64,000 bases of DNA. It comes from Campylobacter vulpis (GTDB lineage: Bacteria; Campylobacterota; Campylobacteria; Campylobacterales; Campylobacteraceae). The translations under genes were made by a program, and so were the position numbers. The notes beneath the pieces are model-generated. The model was not told the DNA's origin. It saw nothing but the letters and a program-made list of their open reading frames with translations, and made no database searches. Below are positions 44,195-55,523 of the stretch, piece after piece; within the stretch, counting starts at the first letter, position 1, and every line of letters starts with the position of its first letter. The stretch covers positions 1,116,001 through 1,180,000 of the forward strand of contig NZ_CP041617.1 of the NCBI RefSeq assembly GCF_014217995.1, in the 5' to 3' direction.

Positions 44195-46029
44195 AATACT
44201 ATAAATTAGCCATTAAAGGCTTATATTTAGATAATCTCATCTTTCAAAGTGAAAGTGAAATTTCTCCTTTAAGTGAAGTGATTGTTGATTTAAAAACGCG
44301 TAAAAATTGTAAAGCCATAGTGCTAAAACAATGCGAAAAACCAAGCTTTACCACAAAAGACATTAAAGAAATCACGCCCCTTAGTTTAAGCAAAGAGCAA
44401 TTTATTTTAGCTGAGTTTATAAGCTATTATTACTCCACGAAACTAGGCTTTATCCTTTCTTTTTTTGAAAGTTCCACTCCTTACAAATGTGAAATTTTTA
44501 AAACTCAAAATGCACCCACTTTGAGTCCCAAACAAAAAGAGGCTTTCAATTTTTTAAAACAAGAGCAAAACGCTCTTCTTTTCGCAGATACAGGCAGTGG
44601 CAAAACTGAAATTTATATCACTCTCATCAAAGAATACTTAGAAAAAGGGCAACAAGTCCTACTTTTAATGCCTGAAATTGCACTCACTCCGCAAATGCAA
44701 AAAAGACTTAGTCTTTATTTTGAAGAAGAATTTTGTATGTGGCATTCTAAAATTTCAAAGAAAAAAAAGAAAGAATATCTTGAAAAATTTAATGAAGGCA
44801 AAGTCCTTTTAGTCGCTGGAGCACGCTCGGCTCTTTTTTTACCCTTTAGAAATTTAGGACTTATCATTGTCGATGAAGAGCACGATAATTCCTACAAGGC
44901 TTCTAATAAACCCTATTATAATGCTAAGGATTTAGCCCTTTTTTTAGGAGCAAAATTAAATATCAAAGTCATCTTAGGCTCTGCCACACCAAGCCTTACA
45001 AGCTTTTATAAACAAAAGCATTTCAGGCTTAAGGGCACTTTTTTTGAAAGCAAAAAGCATTTTTTATACGATGAAAGCGATTTAAGTCTTACTCCTATGC
45101 TTTTAAATGAGCTTGAAAAAAGCTTAAAAAATCAAAAACAAGCCATTATTTTTTTACCCAACCGTGCGAATTTTAGGCAAATTCTTTGTAAAGATTGTGG
45201 CTCTAGCATAAAATGTCCTTTTTGCTCCATAGCAATGAGTTTGCATAAAAAGAAAAAAATGCTTAAATGCCATTATTGTAATTTTAGTGCAGCAATTCAC
45301 TCTTCTTGCCCAAGCTGCAATGGCACTATGCTAGAGGCTCAAAAAATGGGAACAAGTGAGCTATGCGAGCTTTTACAAAATACCTTTAGTGAAGCTAAAA
45401 TAGCCAAATTTGATAGAGATGAAATCACAAGCATTAAAAAGCTAAATAATATTTTAAAAGACTTTAACGACTGCAAAATCGACATTTTGGTTGGCACCTC
45501 TATGCTTGCCAAAGGACACGATTATCATAGCGTGGATTTAAGTGTGATTATGGGTTTAGATGAGTTTTTAATGCGTCCAAATTTTAGAGCGAGGGAAGAA
45601 TGTTTAGCTCTAGCGATGCAAGTAGCTGGTAGAGCTGGTAGAAAGGGCGAAGCTAGGGTTTTACTCCAAAGTAAAAATAAGGCTTTTTTTGAAACATATA
45701 TTAACGATTATGACACCTTTTTGCAAGATGAACTCATTTTTAGAAAAGGACTTTACCCTCCATTTAAAAGACTTTTAAGACTCATCATAGAAGATGAAAA
45801 TCAAGCAAGGGCAAAAAAGCTTTGCGAAAATCTAGCTTTAAAATTTAAAGAGCTTAAAAGCGTGGAGCTTGTGGGTTATGGTGCTTGTGGAGTTGAAATG
45901 ATTCATCTCAAATTTCGTTTTTATATTCTTTTAAGAAGTCATACGCATAAAAATCTTATCAAAATCCAAGAATACGCCCTTAATTTTCCTACTCTAAGTG
46001 CCGATATTGACCCTATAGACTTTTCTTAA
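44191..46029 (+). CDS. priA: Primosomal replication restart helicase PriA
   Basis: A 612-residue PriA. Walker A is FADTGSGKTEIYI, the DEEH box is LIIVDEEHDNSYK, and the zinc-binding region CKDCGSSIKCPFCSIAMSL with HYCNF and CPSC gives the paired Cys4 sites. QVAGRAGRKG is motif VI. The N-terminal DNA-binding part is shorter than in E. coli PriA (732 residues), as usual in this group. It reloads DnaB at stalled forks. It overlaps the pseudopilin gene by four bases. Confidence 0.95.
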   Translation: MKYYKLAIKGLYLDNLIFQSESEISPLSEVIVDLKTRKNCKAIVLKQCEKPSFTTKDIKEITPLSLSKEQFILAEFISYYYSTKLGFILSFFESSTPYKCEIFKTQNAPTLSPKQKEAFNFLKQEQNALLFADTGSGKTEIYITLIKEYLEKGQQVLLLMPEIALTPQMQKRLSLYFEEEFCMWHSKISKKKKKEYLEKFNEGKVLLVAGARSALFLPFRNLGLIIVDEEHDNSYKASNKPYYNAKDLALFLGAKLNIKVILGSATPSLTSFYKQKHFRLKGTFFESKKHFLYDESDLSLTPMLLNELEKSLKNQKQAIIFLPNRANFRQILCKDCGSSIKCPFCSIAMSLHKKKKMLKCHYCNFSAAIHSSCPSCNGTMLEAQKMGTSELCELLQNTFSEAKIAKFDRDEITSIKKLNNILKDFNDCKIDILVGTSMLAKGHDYHSVDLSVIMGLDEFLMRPNFRAREECLALAMQVAGRAGRKGEARVLLQSKNKAFFETYINDYDTFLQDELIFRKGLYPPFKRLLRLIIEDENQARAKKLCENLALKFKELKSVELVGYGACGVEMIHLKFRFYILLRSHTHKNLIKIQEYALNFPTLSADIDPIDFS

Positions 46030-46038
46030 AGGATACTC

Positions 46039-46668
46039 TTGCTTAACGAACTTTTAAATGCCCCAAAAGATGCTCCTGTTTTTTTAAGCCCTAAACTTGA
46101 AGAGGAATTTGTGCTAAAAGCTTATACAGCGGGGCTTTTTCCCTGGACAACTAAGCCTGTTAATTGGTGGTGTCCTGATCCTAGATGCGTGCTAGAACCT
46201 CATCAAATTCATATTCAAAAAAATATGAGAAAATCCTTAAATCTTTATGAAATTAGACTAGATTTTGACTTTTTAGCCCTTATCACACTTTGCAAAAATG
46301 CAAGAATTAGAAGTTGGATTGATGAAGAATTTATAGAAATTTACCATAATCTTTTTAAAAAAGGTTATGCACACAGCCTCGAACTTTATGAGAAAAATGA
46401 GCTTGTAGGCGGAATTTATGGGCTAATTATCGGTAAAATGTTTTTTGGAGAAAGTATGGTAAGCCTTAAAAAAAACGCCTCTAAAATCGCTATAATAAAG
46501 CTTTGTGAGCTTTTGGCGCCTTATGATTTCTTAATTGATTGTCAAGTGCATAATCAACATTTAGAATTTATGGGGGCAAAAAATATCAGTCGCAAAGATT
46601 TTTTAAAAATCCTTGATGAAAAATGCCAAAGTTCGAGTGGCTTTAAGAGTTTCAAAGACTTGCTTTAA
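46039..46668 (+). CDS. aat: Leucyl/phenylalanyl-tRNA-protein transferase
   Basis: A 209-residue Aat of the bacterial N-degron pathway, adding Leu or Phe to proteins with basic N-termini. AYTAGLFPW, WWCPDPRCVLEPHQIHI, SWIDEEFIEIYHNLFKKGYAHSLEL-type sequence and GGIYGLIIGKMFFGESM match the family. The start is TTG 46039 with AAAGGA five bases upstream. A second N-degron transferase, Bpt, is also encoded in this window. Confidence 0.93.
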   Translation: MLNELLNAPKDAPVFLSPKLEEEFVLKAYTAGLFPWTTKPVNWWCPDPRCVLEPHQIHIQKNMRKSLNLYEIRLDFDFLALITLCKNARIRSWIDEEFIEIYHNLFKKGYAHSLELYEKNELVGGIYGLIIGKMFFGESMVSLKKNASKIAIIKLCELLAPYDFLIDCQVHNQHLEFMGAKNISRKDFLKILDEKCQSSSGFKSFKDLL

Positions 46669-46741
46669 ACCTCCTTTTAATTTTAAAATTTCTAAAATAG
46701 CTTTTAAACTTTATATATATTAACTAACTAAACTTTAGCTA

Positions 46742-46781
46742 TATAGACTAAATTAAATTAAATAATTTTTTTTAGTCTATA
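46742..46781. promoter_or_regulatory. Perfect 11-bp inverted repeat upstream of the hrcA promoter
   Basis: TATAGACTAAA (46742-46752) and TTTAGTCTATA (46771-46781) are perfect inverted copies separated by 18 bp. The right arm ends one base before the TTGACA -35 hexamer. The layout suggests a two-site operator for a dimeric regulator or, less likely, a hairpin ending the aat transcript. It does not resemble the HspR (HAIR) or CIRCE consensus. Confidence 0.6.
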
Positions 46782-46782
46782 C

Positions 46783-46812
46783 TTGACAAAATAACACTAA
46801 ATGTTATATAAT
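46783..46812 (+). promoter_or_regulatory. Sigma-70 promoter of hrcA-grpE-dnaK
   Basis: TTGACA (46783-46788) and TATAAT (46807-46812) are both perfect, with an 18-bp spacer. A consensus -35 is unusual for Campylobacter, whose promoters normally lack one. Confidence 0.8.
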
Positions 46813-46816
46813 TATC

Positions 46817-46842
46817 CTAGCAATTAAAAAAGAGAGTGCTAA
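46817..46842 (+). promoter_or_regulatory. Degenerate CIRCE operator (HrcA site)
   Basis: The right half is a perfect GAGTGCTAA (46834-46842). The left half CTAGCAATT matches six of nine positions of TTAGCACTC, and the spacer is eight rather than nine bases. It overlaps the expected transcription start, the usual place for HrcA repression of its own operon. Confidence 0.65.
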
Positions 46843-46861
46843 TTTTAAGGAAAGTAGAGTG

Positions 46862-47647
46862 ATGAAAAGTCGAGATAAGCGAGAATTGATACTTGAGTCT
46901 ATCATTGAAGCCTATTTGTTAGATAATACACCCATAGGCTCAAATGAACTTAATTCAAATCTTTGCATTCCCGCTTCGACAATAAGAGTGTATCTTAAAA
47001 GACTAAGCGATGAGGGCTTAATTACTCAAATTCATATTAGTAGTGGTCGCATTCCTGCAGTAAAGACAATGCAGACTTATTGGCAAAATGAACTAAATAT
47101 GCGTGAAGAATTACAAATAAAAAATGTCGATTTTTTACGCACCTTAAGCGAGGAATTTGAAATTTATTGCCTTGCTTATGAGGGGCGTGAGTTAATTTTA
47201 AAAGAAATTTTGAGTTTAAATAATCGCTTTATTATTTTAGATTTTGGGGCAAATGAGTTGGCTTTAAAATATCAAAACGAAAGTTATAAATTTCTTAAAA
47301 GTCTTGTGGGGCTTAATATTTTTGATATAGAAAATATAGCTATAAAGGTGCATTTTTACGAGTTAATAGAAAAAATTTCTACTCTTAAAAAAAGTTTAAC
47401 TTGTTATAGGGCAAATGAAAAAAAAGCTTATCAAATCTATCAAAATGATGCATTTGTTAAGCTTTTGGACTGCGAAATTCACAAGTATTTTAAAGAGAAT
47501 TTGCAATTTCAACCCTTATTTAATGAGGGCTATATGGGGCTTAAAATCGATGCGGATTTTTTAGGTAAGCAGGTTAATCTCATATTTGCGGGTAGTGTTT
47601 ATACAAATTATAAAAAAATCCTAAAACAAATCAAGGAGGTAGCGTGA
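46862..47647 (+). CDS. hrcA: Heat-inducible transcription repressor HrcA
   Basis: About 261 residues, shorter than Gram-positive HrcA (~340) but normal for the group. The N-terminal winged helix has [43 protein letters not shown] and [13 protein letters not shown]. It represses chaperone operons at CIRCE sites until heat stress titrates GroEL. GTG 46859 is an alternative start one codon upstream, with AAGGA seven bases before it; ATG 46862 is used here. First gene of the hrcA-grpE-dnaK operon. Confidence 0.94.
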   Translation: MKSRDKRELILESIIEAYLLDNTPIGSNELNSNLCIPASTIRVYLKRLSDEGLITQIHISSGRIPAVKTMQTYWQNELNMREELQIKNVDFLRTLSEEFEIYCLAYEGRELILKEILSLNNRFIILDFGANELALKYQNESYKFLKSLVGLNIFDIENIAIKVHFYELIEKISTLKKSLTCYRANEKKAYQIYQNDAFVKLLDCEIHKYFKENLQFQPLFNEGYMGLKIDADFLGKQVNLIFAGSVYTNYKKILKQIKEVA

Positions 47648-48150
47648 GCGAACAAAACGAAGAGAAAATAGAAGAACAAGTTGAAGAAAATCAGCTTGAA
47701 AACGAAACAGAAGAAAAAGATTTTGAAGCAGAATATAATGCTTTAAAAGATCAGTATTTAAGAGCGAATGCCGAATTTGAAAACATTAAAAAGCGTCTTG
47801 AAAAAGAAAAAATAAACGCTATGACTTATGCAAATGAGGGCTTTGCCAAAGATTTGCTTGATGTCTTAGACGCCTTAGAAGCGGCAGTTAAAGTGGAAGC
47901 AAATGATGAAGTGAGTTTAAAAATCAAAGAAGGAGTGCAAAATACTTTAGATTTATTTTTAAAGAAGCTTGAAAAGCACGGGGTTAAGGAGATAGAGGCG
48001 GCTTGTGAGTTTGATCCAAATTTACACGAAGCTATGTTTCATTTACAAAGCGATGAGCATCAAAGCGGAGCTGTGGTGCAAGTGCTTCAAAAGGGCTATA
48101 AACTCGGCGAAAGAGTAATTAGACCTACAAAAGTTAGTGTTGCAAAATAA
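47644..48150 (+). CDS. grpE: Nucleotide exchange factor GrpE
   Basis: A 168-residue GrpE. An acidic N-terminus and coiled coil ([20 protein letters not shown]) precede the beta-domain block [20 protein letters not shown] and [18 protein letters not shown]. It exchanges ADP on DnaK. The start is GTG 47644, inside the hrcA stop region, with a strong AGGAGG upstream. Confidence 0.96.
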   Translation: MSEQNEEKIEEQVEENQLENETEEKDFEAEYNALKDQYLRANAEFENIKKRLEKEKINAMTYANEGFAKDLLDVLDALEAAVKVEANDEVSLKIKEGVQNTLDLFLKKLEKHGVKEIEAACEFDPNLHEAMFHLQSDEHQSGAVVQVLQKGYKLGERVIRPTKVSVAK

Positions 48151-48169
48151 ATTAAATAAAGGATAAAAA

Positions 48170-50032
48170 ATGGCAAAAGTTATAGGTATAGATTTAGGAA
48201 CGACAAATTCTTGTGTCGCTGTGTATGAGAGAGGAGAAAGTAAGGTTATCCCTAATAAAGAGGGCAAAAATACCACTCCTTCTGTTGTTGCTTTTACAGA
48301 TAAGGGTGAAGTTTTAGTAGGTGATAGTGCCAAGCGTCAAGCGGTAACTAATCCTGAAAAAACCATTTATTCTATTAAAAGAATTATGGGTTTGATGATT
48401 AATGAAGATGCTGCAAAAGAGGCTAAAAATCGTCTGCCTTATCACATCACAGAAAGAAATGGTGCGTGTGCGATTGAAATTGCGGGTAAAATTTACACCC
48501 CACAAGAAATTTCGGCTAAAGTTTTAATGAAGCTTAAAGAAGATGCAGAAGCCTTTTTGGGTGAAAGCGTGGTTGATGCTGTTATTACAGTGCCTGCGTA
48601 TTTTAATGACGCACAAAGAAAGGCAACAAAAGAGGCTGGAACCATAGCAGGACTTAATGTTTTAAGAATTATTAATGAACCTACTTCTGCAGCTTTAGCA
48701 TATGGGCTTGATAAAAAAGATAGTGAAAAAATCGTTGTGTATGATTTGGGTGGGGGAACCTTTGATGTTACCGTGCTTGAAACAGGTGATAATGTGGTCG
48801 AAGTTTTAGCCACTGGAGGTAATGCCTTTTTGGGTGGTGATGACTTTGATAATAAACTCATCGACTTTTTGGCAGAGGAATTTAAAAGCGAAAATGGCAT
48901 AGATTTAAAAAACGATGTAATGGCTTTACAACGCCTTAAAGAAGCCGCAGAAAACGCTAAAAAAGAATTAAGCTCGGCTAATGAAACAGAAATTAATCTT
49001 CCTTTCATCACAGCAGATGCTTCAGGTCCTAAGCACTTGGTGAAAAAAATCACAAGAGCAAAATTTGAAAGTATGATAGAGAAGCTTGTAAGCGAAACCA
49101 TTACTAAAATCAATGAAGTCGTTAGCGATGCGGGACTTAAAAAAGACGAAATTAAAGAAATCGTTATGGTCGGCGGCTCTACGCGTGTGCCTTTGGTGCA
49201 AGAAGAAGTGAAAAAAGCTTTTGGTAAAGATTTAAATAAATCAGTCAATCCTGATGAAGTTGTAGCCATAGGTGCAGCAATACAAGGAGCGGTTATTAAG
49301 GGTGATGTGAAAGATGTATTGTTACTAGATGTAACACCTCTTTCTTTAGGAATAGAAACGCTTGGTGGTGTGATGACTAAAATCATAGAAAAAGGCACAA
49401 CCATACCAACTAAAAAAGAACAGGTTTTCTCCACAGCAGAGGATAATCAAAACGCCGTAACTATCAATGTCCTACAAGGAGAGAGAGAATTTAGCCGCGA
49501 TAATAAAAGCTTAGGAAATTTCAATTTAGAAGGAATCCCACCAGCTCCACGCGGTATGCCACAAATCGAAGTTACTTTCGATATTGACGCTAATGGGATT
49601 TTAACCGTTTCAGCTAAAGATAAAGCCACAGGCAAGGCACAAGAGATTAAAATCACTGGCTCAAGTGGCTTAAGTGAAGAAGAAATTAATAATATGGTCA
49701 AAGACGCCGAACTTCACAAAGAAGAAGATAAAAAGCGTAAAGAAGCGGTAGAAATGAGAAATCAAGCCGATTCTCTAGCCCATCAAGTGGAAAAATCTTT
49801 AAGCGAACTTGGCGAAAAAGTCGCAGAAGATGATAAAGCTAACATACAAAAAGCCCTTGATGACTTACGCGAAACACTTAAAAATGAAAACGCAAGCAAA
49901 GAGGAAATCGAAGCTAAGATGAAGACTTTAAGTGAAGTTTCTCACAAATTAGCCGAAAATATGTATAAAAAAGATGAAAGTGGCGATAAAAAGAAAAAAG
50001 ATGACGATGTCATAGATGCTGAAGTTGAGTAA
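48170..50032 (+). CDS. dnaK: Chaperone DnaK (Hsp70)
   Basis: A 620-residue Hsp70. The nucleotide-binding domain opens [32 protein letters not shown] and [15 protein letters not shown] are the Hsp70 signatures. The linker [18 protein letters not shown] is conserved, and the protein ends in an acidic/Lys-rich tail ([10 protein letters not shown]). It lies 19 bp after grpE and is followed by a strong terminator. dnaJ is not in the operon; the J-domain protein at 60593 is a different type. Confidence 0.98.
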   Translation: MAKVIGIDLGTTNSCVAVYERGESKVIPNKEGKNTTPSVVAFTDKGEVLVGDSAKRQAVTNPEKTIYSIKRIMGLMINEDAAKEAKNRLPYHITERNGACAIEIAGKIYTPQEISAKVLMKLKEDAEAFLGESVVDAVITVPAYFNDAQRKATKEAGTIAGLNVLRIINEPTSAALAYGLDKKDSEKIVVYDLGGGTFDVTVLETGDNVVEVLATGGNAFLGGDDFDNKLIDFLAEEFKSENGIDLKNDVMALQRLKEAAENAKKELSSANETEINLPFITADASGPKHLVKKITRAKFESMIEKLVSETITKINEVVSDAGLKKDEIKEIVMVGGSTRVPLVQEEVKKAFGKDLNKSVNPDEVVAIGAAIQGAVIKGDVKDVLLLDVTPLSLGIETLGGVMTKIIEKGTTIPTKKEQVFSTAEDNQNAVTINVLQGEREFSRDNKSLGNFNLEGIPPAPRGMPQIEVTFDIDANGILTVSAKDKATGKAQEIKITGSSGLSEEEINNMVKDAELHKEEDKKRKEAVEMRNQADSLAHQVEKSLSELGEKVAEDDKANIQKALDDLRETLKNENASKEEIEAKMKTLSEVSHKLAENMYKKDESGDKKKKDDDVIDAEVE

Positions 50033-50036
50033 GCTT

Positions 50037-50064
50037 AAAGCCCTAAAATGATTAGGGCTTTTCT
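50037..50064 (+). terminator. Rho-independent terminator of hrcA-grpE-dnaK
   Basis: AAAGCCCTAA (50037-50046) pairs perfectly with TTAGGGCTTT (50052-50061) around a 5-nt loop, and the T run of the right arm continues into TTC. Confidence 0.85.
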
Positions 50065-50120
50065 ACCCAATTTTAAACTTTTTGTGTTACAATCTCTCCT
50101 TAAAAAATTTAAGGAAAACA

Positions 50121-50675
50121 ATGAAACTTCTTCTCATAGGCTCTTCCACAGGGGGACCAAATCAACTGAAATTTTTACTCAAAGACCTACATATTAAAAA
50201 CACTTGCGTTGTCATTGCTCAGCATATGAGTAGCAATTATCTCTCCTCTTTTGTCAATAAATTTAACGAGGAAAGTGTCAATGAAGTGCGTTTGCTTGAG
50301 GATAAAGAGCTTTTAGCTAACAAAATTTACATTTGTGCGAAAAACACCATTCTCACAGGAAACCTCTCTTTGATGGCTTTATGGCAAGATGTTCAAAGTA
50401 GTTTTAAACCTAGTGTCGATTTGCTTTTTCATTCTGCTGTGGAACTAGCCAAAACAAATAAAATTCTAGCCGTTATCCTCACTGGAATGGGCGATGACGG
50501 CGCTAAAGGACTACTTGAGCTTTATAAGGCTGGAGTGAAATGCCTATGCGAAAATGAGACTGATAGTGTCGTCTATGGTATGCCAAAAAGAGCAAAGGAT
50601 TTAAATCCTAACCTAAGACCGATGAGCTTAAAAGAAATCAAAAGCGAAATTACTCGCTTCATAGAGGAAAACTAA
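50121..50675 (+). CDS. cheB: CheB methylesterase lacking the receiver domain
   Basis: A 184-residue CheB catalytic domain without the N-terminal receiver of enteric CheB. Catalytic residues fall in GSSTGGP (Ser), IAQHMSS (His) and GMGDDGAKG (Asp). It demethylates or deamidates chemoreceptors in the cytoplasm. Without a receiver it cannot be switched by CheA, as known for C. jejuni. The frame is open from 50082, but AAGGAA before ATG 50121 sets the start. The stop shares one base with cheR. Confidence 0.94.
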   Translation: MKLLLIGSSTGGPNQLKFLLKDLHIKNTCVVIAQHMSSNYLSSFVNKFNEESVNEVRLLEDKELLANKIYICAKNTILTGNLSLMALWQDVQSSFKPSVDLLFHSAVELAKTNKILAVILTGMGDDGAKGLLELYKAGVKCLCENETDSVVYGMPKRAKDLNPNLRPMSLKEIKSEITRFIEEN

Positions 50676-51472
50676 TGCAAATAAACAAAGAAGAAAAAAT
50701 ACACTTTAGCGACCTAGAGCTTAACGAATTTATCAAAATCATCAATGAACTTAGCGGTATGGATATACAAGATAAAAAAACAACCCTATCGTTAAAACTT
50801 CCAAGCTTTCTTCAAACTATGAAAATTAAAAATTTTGCTGAATTTTTAGCAAAAATTAAAGTCAATAGAATTCTAAGGCAGGAAACCTTAGACTTTATAA
50901 CCATAGGAGAAACATATTTTCATAGGGAATTAGCACAACTTAAGGATATCGCTTTTTACATTAAAAGTTTAGATAAACGAACAAGCGTTTTAAGTGTGCC
51001 TTGCAGTAGTGGAGAGGAAGTATATTCTATAGCGATGCTAGGAGCACAACACTGCATTAAAGATATGTATGTCGTGGGTGTGGATATTAATTCTAAAGTA
51101 ATAGAAAAAGCAAAGCTTGGAAAATATCAAGGCAGAACCTTGCAAAATCTAAGCGAACACGAAAAAAGAAAATTTTTCAAAGAAGACAATGGGATTTATA
51201 CCATTAACAAAAATGAGCTTTGTCCTTGCAAATTCACTCTTTGCAATGTTTTTGATAGTGCTTTTATGCAACTCGGAAAATTTGATATTATCATATCAAG
51301 AAATATGATTATTTATTTTGATTATGACTCCAAGCTTAAGCTTTTAGAACGCTTTTATAGTCTTTTAAGTGATGGAGGTAGGCTTTATGTGGGAAGTGCA
51401 GATTTAATCCCAGAAAATGTTTATTTCAAAAAAGTCTTTTCCGCTAGAGGAACTTATTATGAAAAAATTTAA
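50675..51472 (+). CDS. cheR: Chemoreceptor glutamate methyltransferase CheR
   Basis: A 265-residue CheR. The N-terminal helical domain (FIKIINELSGMDIQDKK) is followed by the SAM domain with TYFHRE, VPCSSGEEVYSIAMLG, VVGVDIN and ISRNMIIYFDYDSKLKLLER. It methylates chemoreceptor glutamates in opposition to CheB; the two genes overlap by one base (TAATG). Confidence 0.95.
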   Translation: MQINKEEKIHFSDLELNEFIKIINELSGMDIQDKKTTLSLKLPSFLQTMKIKNFAEFLAKIKVNRILRQETLDFITIGETYFHRELAQLKDIAFYIKSLDKRTSVLSVPCSSGEEVYSIAMLGAQHCIKDMYVVGVDINSKVIEKAKLGKYQGRTLQNLSEHEKRKFFKEDNGIYTINKNELCPCKFTLCNVFDSAFMQLGKFDIIISRNMIIYFDYDSKLKLLERFYSLLSDGGRLYVGSADLIPENVYFKKVFSARGTYYEKI

Positions 51473-51585
51473 TTTTAAATTTGTTTCAAAAAGTTACATT
51501 GTAAAATTTCAAATTGCTAATTTCAGCTTTTTTTGTAAAGAAAAATATTAGAATTTCTTAACTTAATGTTTCAAAAAGGAAAAAC

Positions 51586-53110
<1,525 letters not shown>

Positions 53111-53111
53111 A

Positions 53112-53864
53112 ATGAGTGAGAGTGTAGGCTTTGTAGCTTGGCTAAGGGAGTTTTTTAACTCCCTTGGACTTTATGATGAAGAAAGCATAAGTCCTTTTGC
53201 CCTATGGAAATTCCTAGACACACTAGAACAAACACAAACTTTTATAGATGGTTTTATCTATACGCTACAAGTGAGTGTTTTGGCTTTATTTATAGCAGTT
53301 GTTTTTGGCACCATAGGTGGTGTTATGGCAACAAGCAAAATAGCCGTGCTTAGGGCTTACACTCGAATTTATGTAGAAATTTTTCAAAATACTCCTTTAG
53401 TCATACAAATTTTCTTTTTATATTATGGTTTGCCGCATTTAGGGATTAATTTAGACCTTTTTACCATAGGTGTTTTGGGCATAGGAGCTTATCACGGTGC
53501 TTATGTAAGCGAAGTTGTAAGAAGTGGAATTTTAGCTGTTCCAAAAGGACAATTTGAAGCCTCCGCTTCGCAAGGCTTTACCTATACGCAACAAATGCGT
53601 TATATCATCGTGCCACAAACAATCAAAATTATTCTCCCTCCTATGAGTAATCAAATGATAAATCTCATCAAAAACACTTCTGTGCTTTTAATTGTGGGAG
53701 GTGTAGAACTTATGAGCACAGCAGATAGCTATGCGGCTGATTATGGCAATTATGCACCTGCGTATATTTTTGCGGCATTTTTATATTTTATCGTATGTTA
53801 TCCTTTGGCATATTTTGCAAAATTTTATGAAGAAAAACTTAAAAAAGCTCATCTAGCGAGGTAA
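53112..53864 (+). CDS. PEB1 system amino-acid ABC permease (first)
   Basis: A 250-residue HisM/GlnP-type permease. The N-terminal extension (VGFVAWLREFFNSLGLYDEE) precedes five TM helices; TLQVSVLALFIAVVFGTIGG, the conserved RIYVEIFQNTPLVIQIFFLY and the EAA loop EASASQGFTYTQQMRYIIVP contact the ATPase. It starts two bases after peb1A and forms the channel with the next gene. Confidence 0.94.
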   Translation: MSESVGFVAWLREFFNSLGLYDEESISPFALWKFLDTLEQTQTFIDGFIYTLQVSVLALFIAVVFGTIGGVMATSKIAVLRAYTRIYVEIFQNTPLVIQIFFLYYGLPHLGINLDLFTIGVLGIGAYHGAYVSEVVRSGILAVPKGQFEASASQGFTYTQQMRYIIVPQTIKIILPPMSNQMINLIKNTSVLLIVGGVELMSTADSYAADYGNYAPAYIFAAFLYFIVCYPLAYFAKFYEEKLKKAHLAR

Positions 53865-53866
53865 AA

Positions 53867-54526
53867 ATGAACGAAGTTTTTAACGCTCAAAATATCAATT
53901 TTTTAATGCAGGGCTTAACCCTTACACTCAAAATTGCTCTTGCAACCTGTGTGATTTCTATACTTTTTGGCACTTTTTTAGCTATCACAAAAAATTATGG
54001 CGATAAACTAAGTCGTTTTTTGGCAAGTGTCTATATTGACATTTTTAGAAATACCCCTCTTCTGCTTTGGATGTTGGCGGCTTGTTTTGTTTTGCCCGTA
54101 TTTTTTGGGCAGTTTCCTCAAGCTTTTTGGGGGACGATAGGTTTTTCGCTCTACACTAGCTCGGTTATGGCTGAGATTATACGCGGAGGCTTAAATTCTA
54201 TCCCAAAGGGGCAGTTTGAGGCGGCGTATTCTCAAGGATTTGGTAAATTTTTTACACTTTTTTACATCATTTTACCTCAAGCCTTTAGACGTGTCGTCCC
54301 CTCAATGCTTTCTCAAATCATCACAACCATCAAAGATACAGCTTATCTAGCAGGACTTGGCATAGCAGAGCTTACCTATAAATCTAAAACCATTTTAGCC
54401 AATCTTAGAAGTTTTGAGGAAATTTTAGCCATTATAGGGTTTGTGGCTGGAATTTATTTTGTCATTTGTTTTTCCCTCTCTATGCTTGTGCGTTATTATG
54501 CAAAAAAAACTGCTTACGCCCATTAA
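53867..54526 (+). CDS. PEB1 system amino-acid ABC permease (second)
   Basis: A 219-residue HisM-type permease. LTLTLKIALATCVISILFGT, DIFRNTPLLLWMLAACFVLP and the EAA loop EAAYSQGFGKFFTLFYIILP are the family features. It is separated from the first permease by two bases; together they probably form the heterodimeric channel. The stop codon lies in the loop of a terminator. Confidence 0.94.
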   Translation: MNEVFNAQNINFLMQGLTLTLKIALATCVISILFGTFLAITKNYGDKLSRFLASVYIDIFRNTPLLLWMLAACFVLPVFFGQFPQAFWGTIGFSLYTSSVMAEIIRGGLNSIPKGQFEAAYSQGFGKFFTLFYIILPQAFRRVVPSMLSQIITTIKDTAYLAGLGIAELTYKSKTILANLRSFEEILAIIGFVAGIYFVICFSLSMLVRYYAKKTAYAH

Positions 54527-54543
54527 ATTTTTATGGGCTTTTT
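54518..54543 (+). terminator. Rho-independent terminator of the PEB1 operon
   Basis: GCCCAT (54518-54523) and ATGGGC (54533-54538) form a GC-rich stem around a 9-nt loop, followed by five T. The loop begins with the stop codon of the second permease. Confidence 0.8.
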
Positions 54544-54592
54544 AGCTAAATTTTAATAAAATTAAGCCTTAAATATTTAAACAAGGTTTATT

Positions 54593-55522
54593 ATGCGTGG
54601 TTATAAAATTTTTTCAGGTTCAGCAAATTTGGAATTTGCCAAACAAATTTCTAAGTATTTATCTCTACCTTTAAGTGATGCGGGAGTTAAGCGTTTTAGC
54701 GATGGAGAAATTAGTGTCCAAATCGATGAAAGTGTGCGTGGAAAAGATGTCTTCATCATACAAAGCACTTGTGCTCCAGCAAATGATAATTTAATGGAAC
54801 TTCTTATCTTAACAGATGCTCTGCGTCGCTCAAGTGCGAATTCTATTACGGCGATTATCCCTTATTTTGGCTATGCAAGACAAGATAGAAAGGCAAATCC
54901 TAGAGTGCCTATAAGTGCAAAACTTGTAGCGGATTTAATCGAAGCTGCTGGGATTGATAGGGTTGCTACTATCGACTTGCACGCTGGACAAATTCAAGGT
55001 TTTTTCAATATCCCAGTAGATAATCTTTATGGGAGTATAGTTTTTAATGATTACATTAAGTCTAAGCATTTGAAAAACGCCGTAGTGGGAAGCCCTGATA
55101 TAGGTGGCATAGCAAGAGCTAGAAGTGTGGCTAAAAAATTGGGGCTTGACATCATCATCGTAGATAAAAGAAGAGAAAGAGCCAATGAAAGCGAAGTGAT
55201 GAATATCATAGGTGATGTTAATGGCAAAGATGTTGTTTTAGTTGATGATATTATTGATACAGCTGGCACCATAGTCAAAGCTGCAAAAGCCTTAAAAGAA
55301 AAGGGAGCAAATTCGGTTATGGCTTGTTGCACTCACGCTGTTTTAAGTGGTGAAGCTTATGAAAAAATTGCGAAAGGCGACTTAGATGAGCTTGTCATCA
55401 CAGATACTATTCCGCTAAAAAAAGAACACGAAAAAATTAAAGTCTTAAGCGTAGCACCCATTTTTGCAGAAGTAATACGCCGCGTTTATCATAATGAAAG
55501 CGTGAATTCTCTATTTATTTAA
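54593..55522 (+). CDS. prsA: Ribose-phosphate pyrophosphokinase
   Basis: A 309-residue class I PRPP synthase supplying nucleotide, His and Trp synthesis. FSDGEISVQIDESVRG, YFGYARQDRK, ATIDLHAGQIQGFF, VVGSPDIGGIARARSVAKK and the PRPP loop VLVDDIIDTAGTI are diagnostic. The ATG follows AAGG in the gap after the PEB1 terminator. nadE starts two bases after its stop. Confidence 0.97.
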   Translation: MRGYKIFSGSANLEFAKQISKYLSLPLSDAGVKRFSDGEISVQIDESVRGKDVFIIQSTCAPANDNLMELLILTDALRRSSANSITAIIPYFGYARQDRKANPRVPISAKLVADLIEAAGIDRVATIDLHAGQIQGFFNIPVDNLYGSIVFNDYIKSKHLKNAVVGSPDIGGIARARSVAKKLGLDIIIVDKRRERANESEVMNIIGDVNGKDVVLVDDIIDTAGTIVKAAKALKEKGANSVMACCTHAVLSGEAYEKIAKGDLDELVITDTIPLKKEHEKIKVLSVAPIFAEVIRRVYHNESVNSLFI

Positions 55523-55523
55523 G

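Noticed and set aside
48493-49434. A 313-codon open frame antisense to dnaK
   Set aside because: It lies wholly within the highly conserved dnaK frame, is Ser/Thr/Pro-rich as expected from reverse reading, and has no ribosome-binding site or family features.
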